Source of the DNA: Lautropia sp.
Lineage (GTDB): Bacteria; Pseudomonadota; Gammaproteobacteria; Burkholderiales; Burkholderiaceae_E
Direction of reading: 5' to 3'
Assembly: GCA_030527825.1 (NCBI GenBank)
Contig: JAUNAC010000002.1
Location: 780,444 to 844,443 of the forward strand
DNA length: 64,000 bases
The notes beneath the pieces are model-generated. The model saw only the letters and a list, made by a program, of their open reading frames with translations. It searched no databases and was not told where the DNA came from. Shown in pieces: positions 1 to 8,444 of the stretch (its first letter is position 1; every line of letters begins with the position of its first letter). The translations under genes were made by a program, and so were the position numbers.

Positions 1-109
1 CAGCCAGCACATCCCATTTCTGCTTGCCCAACACTAACATCAAAACAGCACCCAGCATCGGCAATAACACAGGCGCTATGATCAGATGCGGCGATATCAC
101 GCCCAGCAT
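1..109 (-). CDS. mrpD: Mrp/Pha Na+(K+)/H+ antiporter subunit D, N-terminal fragment
   Basis: Only the first 36 codons lie in the window; the gene continues past position 1. The reading frame from the ATG at 109 gives a short N-terminus followed by a hydrophobic helix (HLIIAPVLLPMLGAVLML), which is how MrpD/PhaD proteins begin. In the family, MrpD is a NuoM/N-like proton-channel subunit of the multisubunit cation/proton antiporter in the inner membrane. A purine-rich stretch (GAGAAGAGAAGAGG) precedes the start and no nearer in-frame start exists. It follows mrpC after 46 bases, the usual A(B)-C-D order. Identity rests on the short sequence plus the operon position. Confidence 0.85.
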   Translation of the reverse strand, partial: MLGVISPHLIIAPVLLPMLGAVLMLVLGKQKWDVLA

Positions 110-155
110 GAGCAGCCTCTTCTCTTCTCAGGAAAACAGGGCACGAGCTGCCGTC

Positions 156-503
156 TTACCATTCGAGATCTGGATTGCCATCCACGTGATCCGTGTCCGA
201 CAGACCACGCGATGCCAGCATCACCACGAGATACAGGGCGGTCATGGCAAAACCGATCACGATTGCCGTCAGCACCAGAGATTGTGGCACCGGATCGGCA
301 TAGTTCCTCAGATTGCCCGGCACGCCACGCACCAGTACTGGCGCCCCACCCATCGTCAGCCGTCCCGTACTGAATATAAACAGATTCACCGCACAGGAAA
401 TCAGCGAAAGTCCCATGATGACCTGAAAAGTGCGGGGACGCAGTACCAGCCAGACCCCCGAACCTGCCAGCACGCCAATCGCGCCGGCCAATACGAATTC
501 CAT
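156..503 (-). CDS. mrpC: Mrp/Pha antiporter subunit C (NuoK-like)
   Basis: 115 aa with three hydrophobic helices, typical in length and pattern of MrpC/MnhC/PhaC, a NuoK-like subunit of the cation/proton antiporter. Family-like stretches are GVWLVLRPRTFQVIMGLSL, the GRLTMGGAPV loop and DPVPQSLVLTAIVIGFAMTA with its conserved acidic/proline segment. The gene starts 12 bases after the stop of the fused mrpAB gene and is followed by mrpD, so the three are almost certainly co-transcribed. The complex exports Na+ or K+ in exchange for protons and supports pH and salt homeostasis. Confidence 0.93.
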   Translation of the reverse strand: MEFVLAGAIGVLAGSGVWLVLRPRTFQVIMGLSLISCAVNLFIFSTGRLTMGGAPVLVRGVPGNLRNYADPVPQSLVLTAIVIGFAMTALYLVVMLASRGLSDTDHVDGNPDLEW

Positions 504-515
504 GGATATTCCTCT

Positions 516-3485
516 CTAATTCAGCGTGCCGTCGTCGCTGCGCGCCTGCAGCCGACGGGCATCCGGCGCCGCAACAGCTGATGATGAGCGTCTGGTCTTT
601 CGGATGGACTGGTGGGCCAGCGCCGTCAGAATCAGCATGGTCGAACCGACCACCACAGCAAAAACACCCACATCGTAGACGGCCGCACTGGGCAGATGCA
701 GCCTCCCCAGTCCGATGATCTCCAGATGAACCAGGTGCGTGGTCAGGAAAGGATAACCAAACAGCCCGGCCCCCAGACCACAAGCCAGCGCTATCAGCAG
801 ACCATAAGCGATCCAGCGCTGGGGGCGCATCCTTATATTCGCCTCCACCCATTGGGTACCAGCCACCATATACTGCAAAATAAAGCCGATGGATACCACC
901 AGTCCCGCCACAAAGCCCCCTCCGGGCTGATTGTGTCCCCGTATCAACAAATAGAGCGCCACCACCAGCGCCAGCGGCTGCAACAGACGCACCAGTACGG
1001 CCGGCACCATCATATAGCCCAGCGCCGTATCGGCAGCCACCTTCGGATTCACCAGATCCGTCACCACATCTGGAGGTAATTGCTGCTGGGAAGGCAAGTA
1101 GGCAGTTTCACGTGGTGGGCGGAATCGTCTTAACAAAGCGTATACCGCCAGCGCCGCGATCGCTATGACCGACACTTCCCCAAGAGTGTCGTAACCGCGG
1201 AAATCGACCAGCATCACATTAACCACGTTGCTACCACCGCCCTCTGCCAGGGATCGGGCTAGAAAAAACGGGGCAATACCCTGTGACATCGGCCGGCTCA
1301 TGAGCGCCAGCGACAGTACCGCCATCCCACCGCCAACCGCCAGCGCCAGCACGACATCACGTGCACGCCGTAACCTCACACGCAGAGGCGGTGTCTGACG
1401 CCGCGAAGGCATATCCTCAATCCGGCGTGGCAGCCAGCGTAACCCCAACAGAAACAGAACTGCTGTCACTACCTCCACCGTCAGCTGCGTCAAAGCCAAA
1501 TCGGGTGCCGAAAACCAGATAAAAGTCAGGCTGGTCATCAGCCCTGCCACGCTCATCATCATCAAAGCAGCCAGCCGATGATATTTCGCCTGCCAGGCCG
1601 CCCCCAATGCCCCCAGGCCACCCATCAGCCACATGCCAGAAAAAAAGGCAGAAAACTGTGACAGTCGTGGCTCCCCCACCCCGGGCCAGTGAACAGTCAG
1701 ACCGGCAGCGACAACCAACACGGCCATCGCCATCATCAGAAATAGCTGCTGTTGCAGACGCTGGGTACCCAGCAGCCGTAACCCGTACATGCCCATTCGC
1801 CGCAACCACACCAGAGCCCCGGAAAAATATGCCGAGCCATCTGCCAAACGCCCCCACCGCCCCAGAAAAACCGGGATACGCCAGATTCGATTGCGCGTCA
1901 GCCGCCAAAGCAGCAAGCCGCCCATCATCGCCAGCATGCTCATCACCAGAGGACGATGCCAACCATGCCAGAGTGTCAGACTGTAATCCGGCAAGATACC
2001 GCCAACAACCGGGCGTGCCGCCGTATCCAGAACAGGCCCGATCAACTGGGCGGGCAACATACCCACCAGCAGACAGACCACCACCAGCAGCTCCACCGGT
2101 ACCCTCATCCAGTGCACCGGCTCGTGCGGCGTGCGTGGCAACCGCTCTGCGGGCTGCCCCAGGAAAATACCGGCAGAAAAGCGCAACGCATACGTGACGC
2201 TGAACATTCCTGCTACGGTGGCCACCACCGGCAGCAGGCCGGACACCAGATGCGAAGACTTCAGACTGATGGTCGCTGCAAAAAACATCTCCTTGGACAA
2301 AAACCCGTTAAGCAGCGGCACACCTGCCATTGCCGCACTGGCCACAAAGGCCAGCGCCCCCGTCACGGGCATCCAGCGGATCAGGCCGGAAAGCTGGCGA
2401 ATATCGCGCGTGCCGCACTCATGATCAATAATACCGGCCGCCATGAAAAGTGATGCCTTGAAAGTGGCGTGATTAATGACATGAAAAATGGCGGCCACCG
2501 CCGCAGTCTTGCTGTTCATACCGAGCAGCAAGGTGATCAGTCCCAGATGGCTGATGGAGGAATACGCCAGCAACCCCTTCAGATCGCGCTGAAAAGTCGC
2601 CAGCAGAGCCCCCAGCAGCAACGACACGGCCCCAGCCCCGCCCACTAGCAAGAACCACTCTCCGGTACCGGACAGAACATGCCAGAAGCGGGCCAGCAAA
2701 AACACCCCCAGCTTGACCATAGTGGCCGAATGCAGGTAGGCAGATACAGGTGTTGGCGCCGCCATCGCACGTGGCAGCCAAAAAAAGAAGGGAAACTGGG
2801 CACTCTTGGTCAGTGCTCCAAATACCAGAAGCACCATGATCGGCCGGTACAGGACATGCTGACGAATCAGATCCCCAGCGGCCAGCACGCGTTGCAATTC
2901 ATAGCTACCCGTTACATGCCCGATCAGCAAAACCGCCGTCAGCAGACATAATCCGCCTGCCCCCGTAACGAGCAATGCCATTCGGGCGCCTTGACGGGCA
3001 TCCTCCCGATGATGCCAATACCCGATAAGCAAAAAAGAGTAGATGCCCGTCAACTCCCAGAACAGTACCAGCTGCACCAGATTACCTGCCAAAATCACCC
3101 CGCTCATGGCCCCCATGAATGACATCAAAAAGGCAAAAAAGCGTGGCACAGGATCTGCCGGGGACATGTAATAGCGGGCATATAGCACCACCAGCGCTCC
3201 GATGCCCAGCACCAGCACCATAAATAGCCAGGCCAGGCCATCCAGCCTCAGCACAAAATCCAGTCCCAAGTCTGGCAGCCACATCAAACGTTGCACCAGG
3301 ACCTCCCCTCTTGCCACGGCGGGGAAGTAAAACAGGGTCTGCAACAGCGCTACCAAGGCCACAAGCCCGGAGACCATCGACTCCACATTGCGAGCATTAG
3401 AAGGCAGCACAGCAGCCACAAGACTACCAAGCCAGGGTAGGACGAGCAGTAGAACAAGAGACATGAAAAATAGATCCAAGCCCAT
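516..3485 (-). CDS. mrpA: Mrp/Pha antiporter fused subunit A/B
   Basis: 989 aa, long for MrpA alone but right for the fused PhaAB form of proteobacteria. The N-terminal part is a NuoL/M-like proton-pumping module of many helices (FFFWLPRAMAAPTPVSAYLHSATMVK is the classic signature region). A DUF4040-like segment follows (WFSAPDLALTQLTVEVV, about residue 655-690). The C-terminal part is an MnhB domain (RGHNQPGGGFVAGLV, about residue 870-885). It is the first gene of an operon continuing with mrpC and mrpD. The start is uncertain: an internal ATG at 3464 gives an N-terminus closer to other family members, and neither start has a convincing ribosome-binding site. A palindrome lies 16 bases upstream. 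Confidence 0.93.
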   Translation of the reverse strand: MGLDLFFMSLVLLLVLPWLGSLVAAVLPSNARNVESMVSGLVALVALLQTLFYFPAVARGEVLVQRLMWLPDLGLDFVLRLDGLAWLFMVLVLGIGALVVLYARYYMSPADPVPRFFAFLMSFMGAMSGVILAGNLVQLVLFWELTGIYSFLLIGYWHHREDARQGARMALLVTGAGGLCLLTAVLLIGHVTGSYELQRVLAAGDLIRQHVLYRPIMVLLVFGALTKSAQFPFFFWLPRAMAAPTPVSAYLHSATMVKLGVFLLARFWHVLSGTGEWFLLVGGAGAVSLLLGALLATFQRDLKGLLAYSSISHLGLITLLLGMNSKTAAVAAIFHVINHATFKASLFMAAGIIDHECGTRDIRQLSGLIRWMPVTGALAFVASAAMAGVPLLNGFLSKEMFFAATISLKSSHLVSGLLPVVATVAGMFSVTYALRFSAGIFLGQPAERLPRTPHEPVHWMRVPVELLVVVCLLVGMLPAQLIGPVLDTAARPVVGGILPDYSLTLWHGWHRPLVMSMLAMMGGLLLWRLTRNRIWRIPVFLGRWGRLADGSAYFSGALVWLRRMGMYGLRLLGTQRLQQQLFLMMAMAVLVVAAGLTVHWPGVGEPRLSQFSAFFSGMWLMGGLGALGAAWQAKYHRLAALMMMSVAGLMTSLTFIWFSAPDLALTQLTVEVVTAVLFLLGLRWLPRRIEDMPSRRQTPPLRVRLRRARDVVLALAVGGGMAVLSLALMSRPMSQGIAPFFLARSLAEGGGSNVVNVMLVDFRGYDTLGEVSVIAIAALAVYALLRRFRPPRETAYLPSQQQLPPDVVTDLVNPKVAADTALGYMMVPAVLVRLLQPLALVVALYLLIRGHNQPGGGFVAGLVVSIGFILQYMVAGTQWVEANIRMRPQRWIAYGLLIALACGLGAGLFGYPFLTTHLVHLEIIGLGRLHLPSAAVYDVGVFAVVVGSTMLILTALAHQSIRKTRRSSSAVAAPDARRLQARSDDGTLN

Positions 3486-3830
3486 GTAAACTAGGGATCA
3501 TTTGACGATTATGCGTCAAACATAGACAATCCATCGCCAAAGTGCACCTAAAATGCGGGAATTTCCTTTTCTTTGGAAAATCAGCCGCTATGCCTGCCCG
3601 GCAGATCTGCAGGCGCTGTTCTATTGAACTGCCGGGGATCGTACCGTCCGCATCCCGACAGGTCACACTATCCTTACCGGCTGTCACGTCGGTCACAGCA
3701 ACCCGTGGGTACTTTCTGTAGACTTTATGCCAAACGGCATGAAGCCCCGCACTCTTCCGGAACTCCGGTCCGGGTGCCTGCCTACTTCGGAAACCCCCCC
3801 CCTTGACCCGGACCCAATTTCTTCCTAGCG
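3486..3830. other. Intergenic region between divergent mrpA and yihY-like genes
   Basis: 345 bases without a supported gene. It must hold the promoters of the leftward antiporter operon and the rightward YihY-like gene. Visible structure: a perfect interrupted palindrome at 3501-3520 and an 8-bp inverted repeat at 3597-3604/3629-3636 (CCCGGCAG/CTGCCGGG) without a T-tract. Short reading frames here have no family resemblance and poor codon use. Confidence 0.6.
3501..3520. promoter_or_regulatory. Palindrome TTTGACG-N6-CGTCAAA, candidate operator upstream of mrpA
   Basis: Two perfect 7-base half-sites separated by 6 bases, centred about 25 bases upstream of the annotated mrpA start. Size and spacing suit a dimeric helix-turn-helix repressor or activator. 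No cognate regulator is evident next to it, so function is inferred from symmetry and position only. Confidence 0.35.
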
Positions 3831-5441
3831 ATGGAAAACCCAGCCAGCCTGCTTGCCGCCTTGCAACATCGCCTCTACCAGCAGACCCCTGACCGGCATG
3901 GCCCAATCGGGCTACTCATCAAGACACTGGCGGTATTTCTGGCCGTGGTCCGCGATCTGGCATTCGGCCAGCTCCTGCTGCGAGCCACCAGCCTGGTCTA
4001 CACCACGCTGCTCTCCATCGTGCCCATGCTGGCCCTCAGCTTTTCCGTCTCCAAGGCTTTTGGTGTCCACGGTCAGATCGAGCCCACACTGCAGCGCTTT
4101 CTGCAGCCCCTCGGCCCCAAAGGTGCGGAAATCAGCACCAACATCATGACCTTCATCGACAACATGCACGTGGGTGTGCTGGGCTCCGTCGGTCTGGGCA
4201 TGCTGCTGTTCACCGCCATCTCCACCATTCTCAAAATCGAAAATGCCATCAATACGATATGGCACATCAAAACCATGCGGGCGCTGTCCCAGCGGCTGAG
4301 CTACTACCTGTGCATCATGCTGCTCGGCCCGATCCTCGTGGTGTCGGCACTTGGACTCAATGCCACCCTGGCCTCCTCCCATGTCGTACAGATGCTCATC
4401 AGCGTCGAACCCTTCGGACGCCTGGCCGTCCTGGCGGGCCGGCTTCTCCCCTATCTTCTGGTCATTGGGCTATTTCTGTTTCTCTACCTGTTCATGCCCA
4501 ACACCAAGGTGCGATTCGTACCTGCCCTCACCAGCGCGCTGGTTGCCGGCATCTGTTGGCAAAGCGCAGGATGGGCGTTTGCCCGATTCGTGGCCGGCTC
4601 CACCCAGTACGCAGCCATCTACTCCAGTCTGGCCATCCTGATCATTTTCATGATCTGGCTGTATGTCAGCTGGACCGTTGTCTTGGTGGGTGCGAGTGTC
4701 GGGTTCTATATGCAGCACACCGAATGCCTGATGGCGACCCCGGGTGAAGAGCCCCGCCTGTCTGCCCAGAGCCAGGAGCAGCTGGCACTTGCCATGATGC
4801 AGGCCCTGGGAGAACGTTACCTGCAGGGGGCCGGGCCCTTGCATACGCAGGATCTGGCCCGCCGCTTCCACACCCCTGCTTATGCCATCGAAAACATCCT
4901 GAATGCACTAGCCTCACACGGCATCGTGGCCTCTCTGGACCGGGAAGACCCGAAAGCGTGGATTCCTGGTCGCGATCTGGGCAACATCACACCCTGGCAG
5001 GTTCTGGAAGCCGTACGCTATGCGGGTGACCTCTACCCCCCCGAACCAGCTGCCGACGGCATCATCCAGACATTTTTCTATGCACAAGACCAAATGTCTG
5101 CCGTTCTCTCCACCGTCAGTTTCCGCGAGCTGCTGATCCACCCCACACGTTCACCAGCTGCATTGCTCCAAAGCGGAAGCACCGCCCTTCACACCGCACC
5201 AGGAGGAACCTCCGTCGGACATTCACCCAAAGCCATCTCACCACCGACCGCGAACCATTCTGACCTCCTGAGCTCAGGATCCAGCGTGCGCAGTACGGCA
5301 CAGCGCCGTGCCGCCCTGCAGCAGCTTGAGCGTCAGTCCCAGCGTGAAGCCACCAATACGCCACCACGCCCGCCCACACCGGCGGCGGCCGCGTCCACCC
5401 GACGTGACGAGCAGCCTGCCAAACCCGGCGCCCACCCCTGA
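3831..5441 (+). CDS. YihY/BrkB family inner-membrane protein
   Basis: 536 aa. The first ~300 residues form the six-helix YihY/virulence factor BrkB domain (once misnamed RNase BN), with typical stretches TSLVYTTLLSIVPMLAL, FIDNMHVGVLG and VRFVPALTSALVAGICWQ. This is followed by a winged-helix-like cytoplasmic segment (about 310-390) and a low-complexity Ser/Ala/Pro/Arg-rich tail of about 120 residues. Biochemical function of the family is unsettled. The long disordered tail is a lineage feature rather than part of the domain. It is followed 69 bases later by the rhomboid gene in the same direction. Confidence 0.9.
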   Translation: MENPASLLAALQHRLYQQTPDRHGPIGLLIKTLAVFLAVVRDLAFGQLLLRATSLVYTTLLSIVPMLALSFSVSKAFGVHGQIEPTLQRFLQPLGPKGAEISTNIMTFIDNMHVGVLGSVGLGMLLFTAISTILKIENAINTIWHIKTMRALSQRLSYYLCIMLLGPILVVSALGLNATLASSHVVQMLISVEPFGRLAVLAGRLLPYLLVIGLFLFLYLFMPNTKVRFVPALTSALVAGICWQSAGWAFARFVAGSTQYAAIYSSLAILIIFMIWLYVSWTVVLVGASVGFYMQHTECLMATPGEEPRLSAQSQEQLALAMMQALGERYLQGAGPLHTQDLARRFHTPAYAIENILNALASHGIVASLDREDPKAWIPGRDLGNITPWQVLEAVRYAGDLYPPEPAADGIIQTFFYAQDQMSAVLSTVSFRELLIHPTRSPAALLQSGSTALHTAPGGTSVGHSPKAISPPTANHSDLLSSGSSVRSTAQRRAALQQLERQSQREATNTPPRPPTPAAAASTRRDEQPAKPGAHP

Positions 5442-5510
5442 CCCCCCATCAACCAACCTGGCAGCGTTCGTGTCCTTCTCTCTTCAGCTGCCCTTACGAC
5501 AAGACCGACC

Positions 5511-6080
5511 GTGCCTCCATTCATTCGTGCAGTCCTGCTGATCAACACCATCTTCTTTTTGCTGCAGCTCAACTTCTATGCACCCATGATGTACTGGTTT
5601 GCCCTGTGGCCCAGTCTCGACGACGTGCTGACAGCGCCCTGGCAACTCGTCACCTACAGCGTGCTGCACGGTGACTTCAGCCACCTGCTGTTCAACATGT
5701 TCGCTGTCTGGATGTTCGGCTCAAGCATCGAGCAGGTCTGGGGAGCACGGCGCACCGCCATCACTTACCTGGCCGCCGTTGTCTGTGGTGCGCTGACCCA
5801 GTGTCTGGTCGGTATCGCCATGCCGGAAGACGCAAGCCCTGTCATCGGTGCCTCGGCGGGCGTCTTCGGCATCCTGCTGACCTATGCCCTGCTCTTCCCG
5901 CGAAATCGGGTGATGCTTCTGATTCCGCCCATCCCTCTCCCTGCACCGGTATTCGTCGGACTGTACGCAATACTGGAGCTCTGGTTCGGCCTGACCGGCA
6001 CGCAACTGGGCATCGCGCACTTTGCCCATCTAGGCGGCCTGCTGGGCGGCTGGATCGGGTATCGATATTGCCGGCGCTGA
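5511..6080 (+). CDS. Rhomboid family intramembrane serine protease
   Basis: 189 aa, six predicted membrane helices, compact bacterial rhomboid. The catalytic dyad is visible: Ser115 in IGASAGVFGIL (the GxSx motif) and His173 in FAHLGGLLGG. The conserved HxxxxHLLFNM region (HGDFSHLLFNM, about 53-63) supplies the oxyanion-side histidine. Rhomboids cleave transmembrane substrates inside the bilayer; the substrate here is unknown. The gene ends 37 bases before the convergent ABC-permease gene. All residues expected for activity are present. Confidence 0.93.
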   Translation: MPPFIRAVLLINTIFFLLQLNFYAPMMYWFALWPSLDDVLTAPWQLVTYSVLHGDFSHLLFNMFAVWMFGSSIEQVWGARRTAITYLAAVVCGALTQCLVGIAMPEDASPVIGASAGVFGILLTYALLFPRNRVMLLIPPIPLPAPVFVGLYAILELWFGLTGTQLGIAHFAHLGGLLGGWIGYRYCRR

Positions 6081-6117
6081 AAAACCAGAGCCCCGTTCAC
6101 CCGTCGCAGCCTTCCGA

Positions 6118-7260
6118 CTAAACCAGACGGTTGCGAAATAGCCATGCTGCGGCTGGCAGCGTCAGCAAAGTCAGCACCAGCAATGGCATGAACGATGCTG
6201 CCAGCGCATCCAGTCCAGCACCTTCCAGATAGATACGGCGCGCAATCTCCACCCCAAAACGCAAGGGATTGGCATAGGTCATCATCTGCAATATCCACGG
6301 CATATTGCGTATCGGCGTCACCAGTCCCGATAACAGCGTCATGGGCATGACCAACAGGAAGGCATACAACATGGCCTGTTGCATCGTCAGCGCCAATGCC
6401 GATATCGACAGCCCGACCCCAACGGCAGCCGTCGTGAACACCAGGAGGCCGACATACAGGGATCCGAGCGTACCAGCGAGCGGAATCTGGAACCAGTACC
6501 GTATGATCAAAAGAATAATCGTCGATTGCATCAGTCCCACCAGCACTGGTGCCACTGCCTTGCCCACCAGAATCTGCAATGGCGTCAACGGAGTCACCAG
6601 CAGCTGATCGAAGGTACCCTGCTCCCGCTCACGCGCCACTGACAGTGCAGCCAGGAGCAGCGTCTGCATCAGACTCAGGCTGGCAATCAGGCCCGGCATC
6701 AAGGTCCAGCGAGACATCAGATTCGGGTTATACCAGGCTCGCCGCTCAACACGTACCCCAGGACCGGCCGCCGCCGCACCAGCCGGATGCAACTGCGCCC
6801 ACTGAGCATTGAAGGTTGACACGATACTGGCCAGATATCCGCTGGCCAGCCCGGCGCTCACCGGATTCCGCCCGTCCAGAATGACCTGAACAGGGGCCGT
6901 TCCTCCCTGCACCAGGCGATCCGCAAAATCCGGCGAAATAGTGAGCACGAACAATGCCTGACCGGTATCGATCATCTGCCTGATCTGCCCCGTCGAGGTG
7001 AGCGTCCCCACCCTCTGGAACTGCCCCCCGCCATCGAGGCCAGCCAACAGGCGCTCTGCCGCCACACTGTGGCTCTGGTCCAGCACAGCATAAGGCGCAT
7101 GATTCAGATCATACGTAGCCACATAACCATACAGCATGGCCTGCAGCAGCGCAGGCACGAACAGGATGATCCGATTGGCCGGCTCCTTGAAAAGAACCAG
7201 CAGCTCCTTTCTGACCAGGGCCAGGATCATGCCAACAAGCTGAATCGACGAATCAATCAT
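6118..7260 (-). CDS. ABC-2 type efflux permease, YbhR-like
   Basis: About 380 aa. It has an N-terminal membrane helix, a large periplasmic domain and five C-terminal helices: the ABC-2 (YadH/YbhR) permease plan. Family motifs include ALVRKELLVLFKEPANR near the start and AREREQGTFDQLLVTPL before the membrane block. The ATG at 7260 is preferred over one 66 bases upstream because it avoids overlap and gives a length near E. coli YbhR. It is the last gene of a four-gene operon (membrane fusion protein, double ATPase, two permeases). The two permeases probably form a heterodimeric pore exporting drugs or cations. Confidence 0.9.
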   Translation of the reverse strand: MIDSSIQLVGMILALVRKELLVLFKEPANRIILFVPALLQAMLYGYVATYDLNHAPYAVLDQSHSVAAERLLAGLDGGGQFQRVGTLTSTGQIRQMIDTGQALFVLTISPDFADRLVQGGTAPVQVILDGRNPVSAGLASGYLASIVSTFNAQWAQLHPAGAAAAGPGVRVERRAWYNPNLMSRWTLMPGLIASLSLMQTLLLAALSVAREREQGTFDQLLVTPLTPLQILVGKAVAPVLVGLMQSTIILLIIRYWFQIPLAGTLGSLYVGLLVFTTAAVGVGLSISALALTMQQAMLYAFLLVMPMTLLSGLVTPIRNMPWILQMMTYANPLRFGVEIARRIYLEGAGLDALAASFMPLLVLTLLTLPAAAWLFRNRLV

Positions 7261-7283
7261 GGTTCTTGCCCAGTCGCGCACCA

Positions 7284-8444
7284 CTATCTGTCCAATGTCT
7301 TTCTCAGGGTTCGACAGCTGGCCCAAAGCAAGACCAGCACATACACCACCAGAATCCCGAGATCACGACTGATCGTCGCGGCATCATTGCCCATCAGGAA
7401 CAGACTCTTGGTCAGATCCATGAAATGGGTGGCCGGCAACAGATGCCCAATTCCCTGCACCAGCAGTGGCGCATTGCGTAGATCAAAAATGAAACCCGAC
7501 AGCATCATCGACGGCAGAAAACTCGCCAGCATCGCCATCTGGCTCGCCTGAAACTGGTTGCGGGTACGTCCCGAAATCCACAACCCGATCAGCAGCGAAA
7601 CAAGGAGATACAACAGCCCGCCCAGCAAAAGCAATCCCAGCGAACCACGCATGGGAACACCGAACAATAGCCTGGATGCCAGTAAACAGATCACCAGATC
7701 CAGCATGCCCACCACGATGAACGGCACCAGCTTTGCAAGCACCATCTCCAGCGGCTGGGCCGGCGTCACAAACAGCGCCTCCAGCGTCCCTCGCTCCCAT
7801 TCGCGGGCAATCAGCAGTGATGTCAGAAAGGCCCCGATCAGCGTCAGTACCATCACAATCAGGCCCGGAACCAGAAACCAGTTGCTTTCACCGGTTTCGT
7901 TAAACCACATTCGCGGAATCAGCTGCACACTGCCACTTCCCGATGAGGAAGGCATGAAAGTGCCTGTCATCAACGGATTACGCCGCTCGGCCTGCTTCTG
8001 GAGCCAGACGGCCACGCTCCCATTCACATAGGACTCTACCGTAGCCGCGGATGTCGATTCCAGCCCATTGAGCACCAGCTGAAGGCGCCCCTCGCCCTGC
8101 CCCAGGCGACGGGAAAAGTCCATGGGCACCCGGACAATGGCATCTGCCTGATGCTTCGTCATCAACTCAACCGCGTCAGTCATGCTGTTGACACGCTGTG
8201 GCTGCAGGTAACCGCTGGCCCCCATCGCCTCCAGCAAACCATGGCTCTGCGCAGCATCATCTTCCAGAACAACTGCAAGCGGCACCGCTTTCACCTCGAA
8301 AGACATGCCATAGCCGAATAACAAAATCAGCGTAATCGGCAGCGCCAAACCCACACCGAGATTGCTGCGATCACGCAGCATCTGGCAAAACTCCTTGCGT
8401 GTCAGCGCCCACAGCCGCTTCACGAAGCCTGCCATCGCCATCAT
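7284..8444 (-). CDS. ABC-2 type efflux permease, YbhS-like
   Basis: 386 aa with the same layout as its downstream neighbour: N-terminal helix, periplasmic domain, five C-terminal helices. ALTRKEFCQMLRDRSNLGVG at the N-terminus and AREWERGTLEALFVTPAQ in the middle are hallmarks of YbhS-type permeases. The start overlaps the stop of the ATPase gene by 4 bases (ATGA), indicating translational coupling. It likely pairs with the next permease and the tandem ATPase. Confidence 0.92.
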   Translation of the reverse strand: MMAMAGFVKRLWALTRKEFCQMLRDRSNLGVGLALPITLILLFGYGMSFEVKAVPLAVVLEDDAAQSHGLLEAMGASGYLQPQRVNSMTDAVELMTKHQADAIVRVPMDFSRRLGQGEGRLQLVLNGLESTSAATVESYVNGSVAVWLQKQAERRNPLMTGTFMPSSSGSGSVQLIPRMWFNETGESNWFLVPGLIVMVLTLIGAFLTSLLIAREWERGTLEALFVTPAQPLEMVLAKLVPFIVVGMLDLVICLLASRLLFGVPMRGSLGLLLLGGLLYLLVSLLIGLWISGRTRNQFQASQMAMLASFLPSMMLSGFIFDLRNAPLLVQGIGHLLPATHFMDLTKSLFLMGNDAATISRDLGILVVYVLVLLWASCRTLRKTLDR

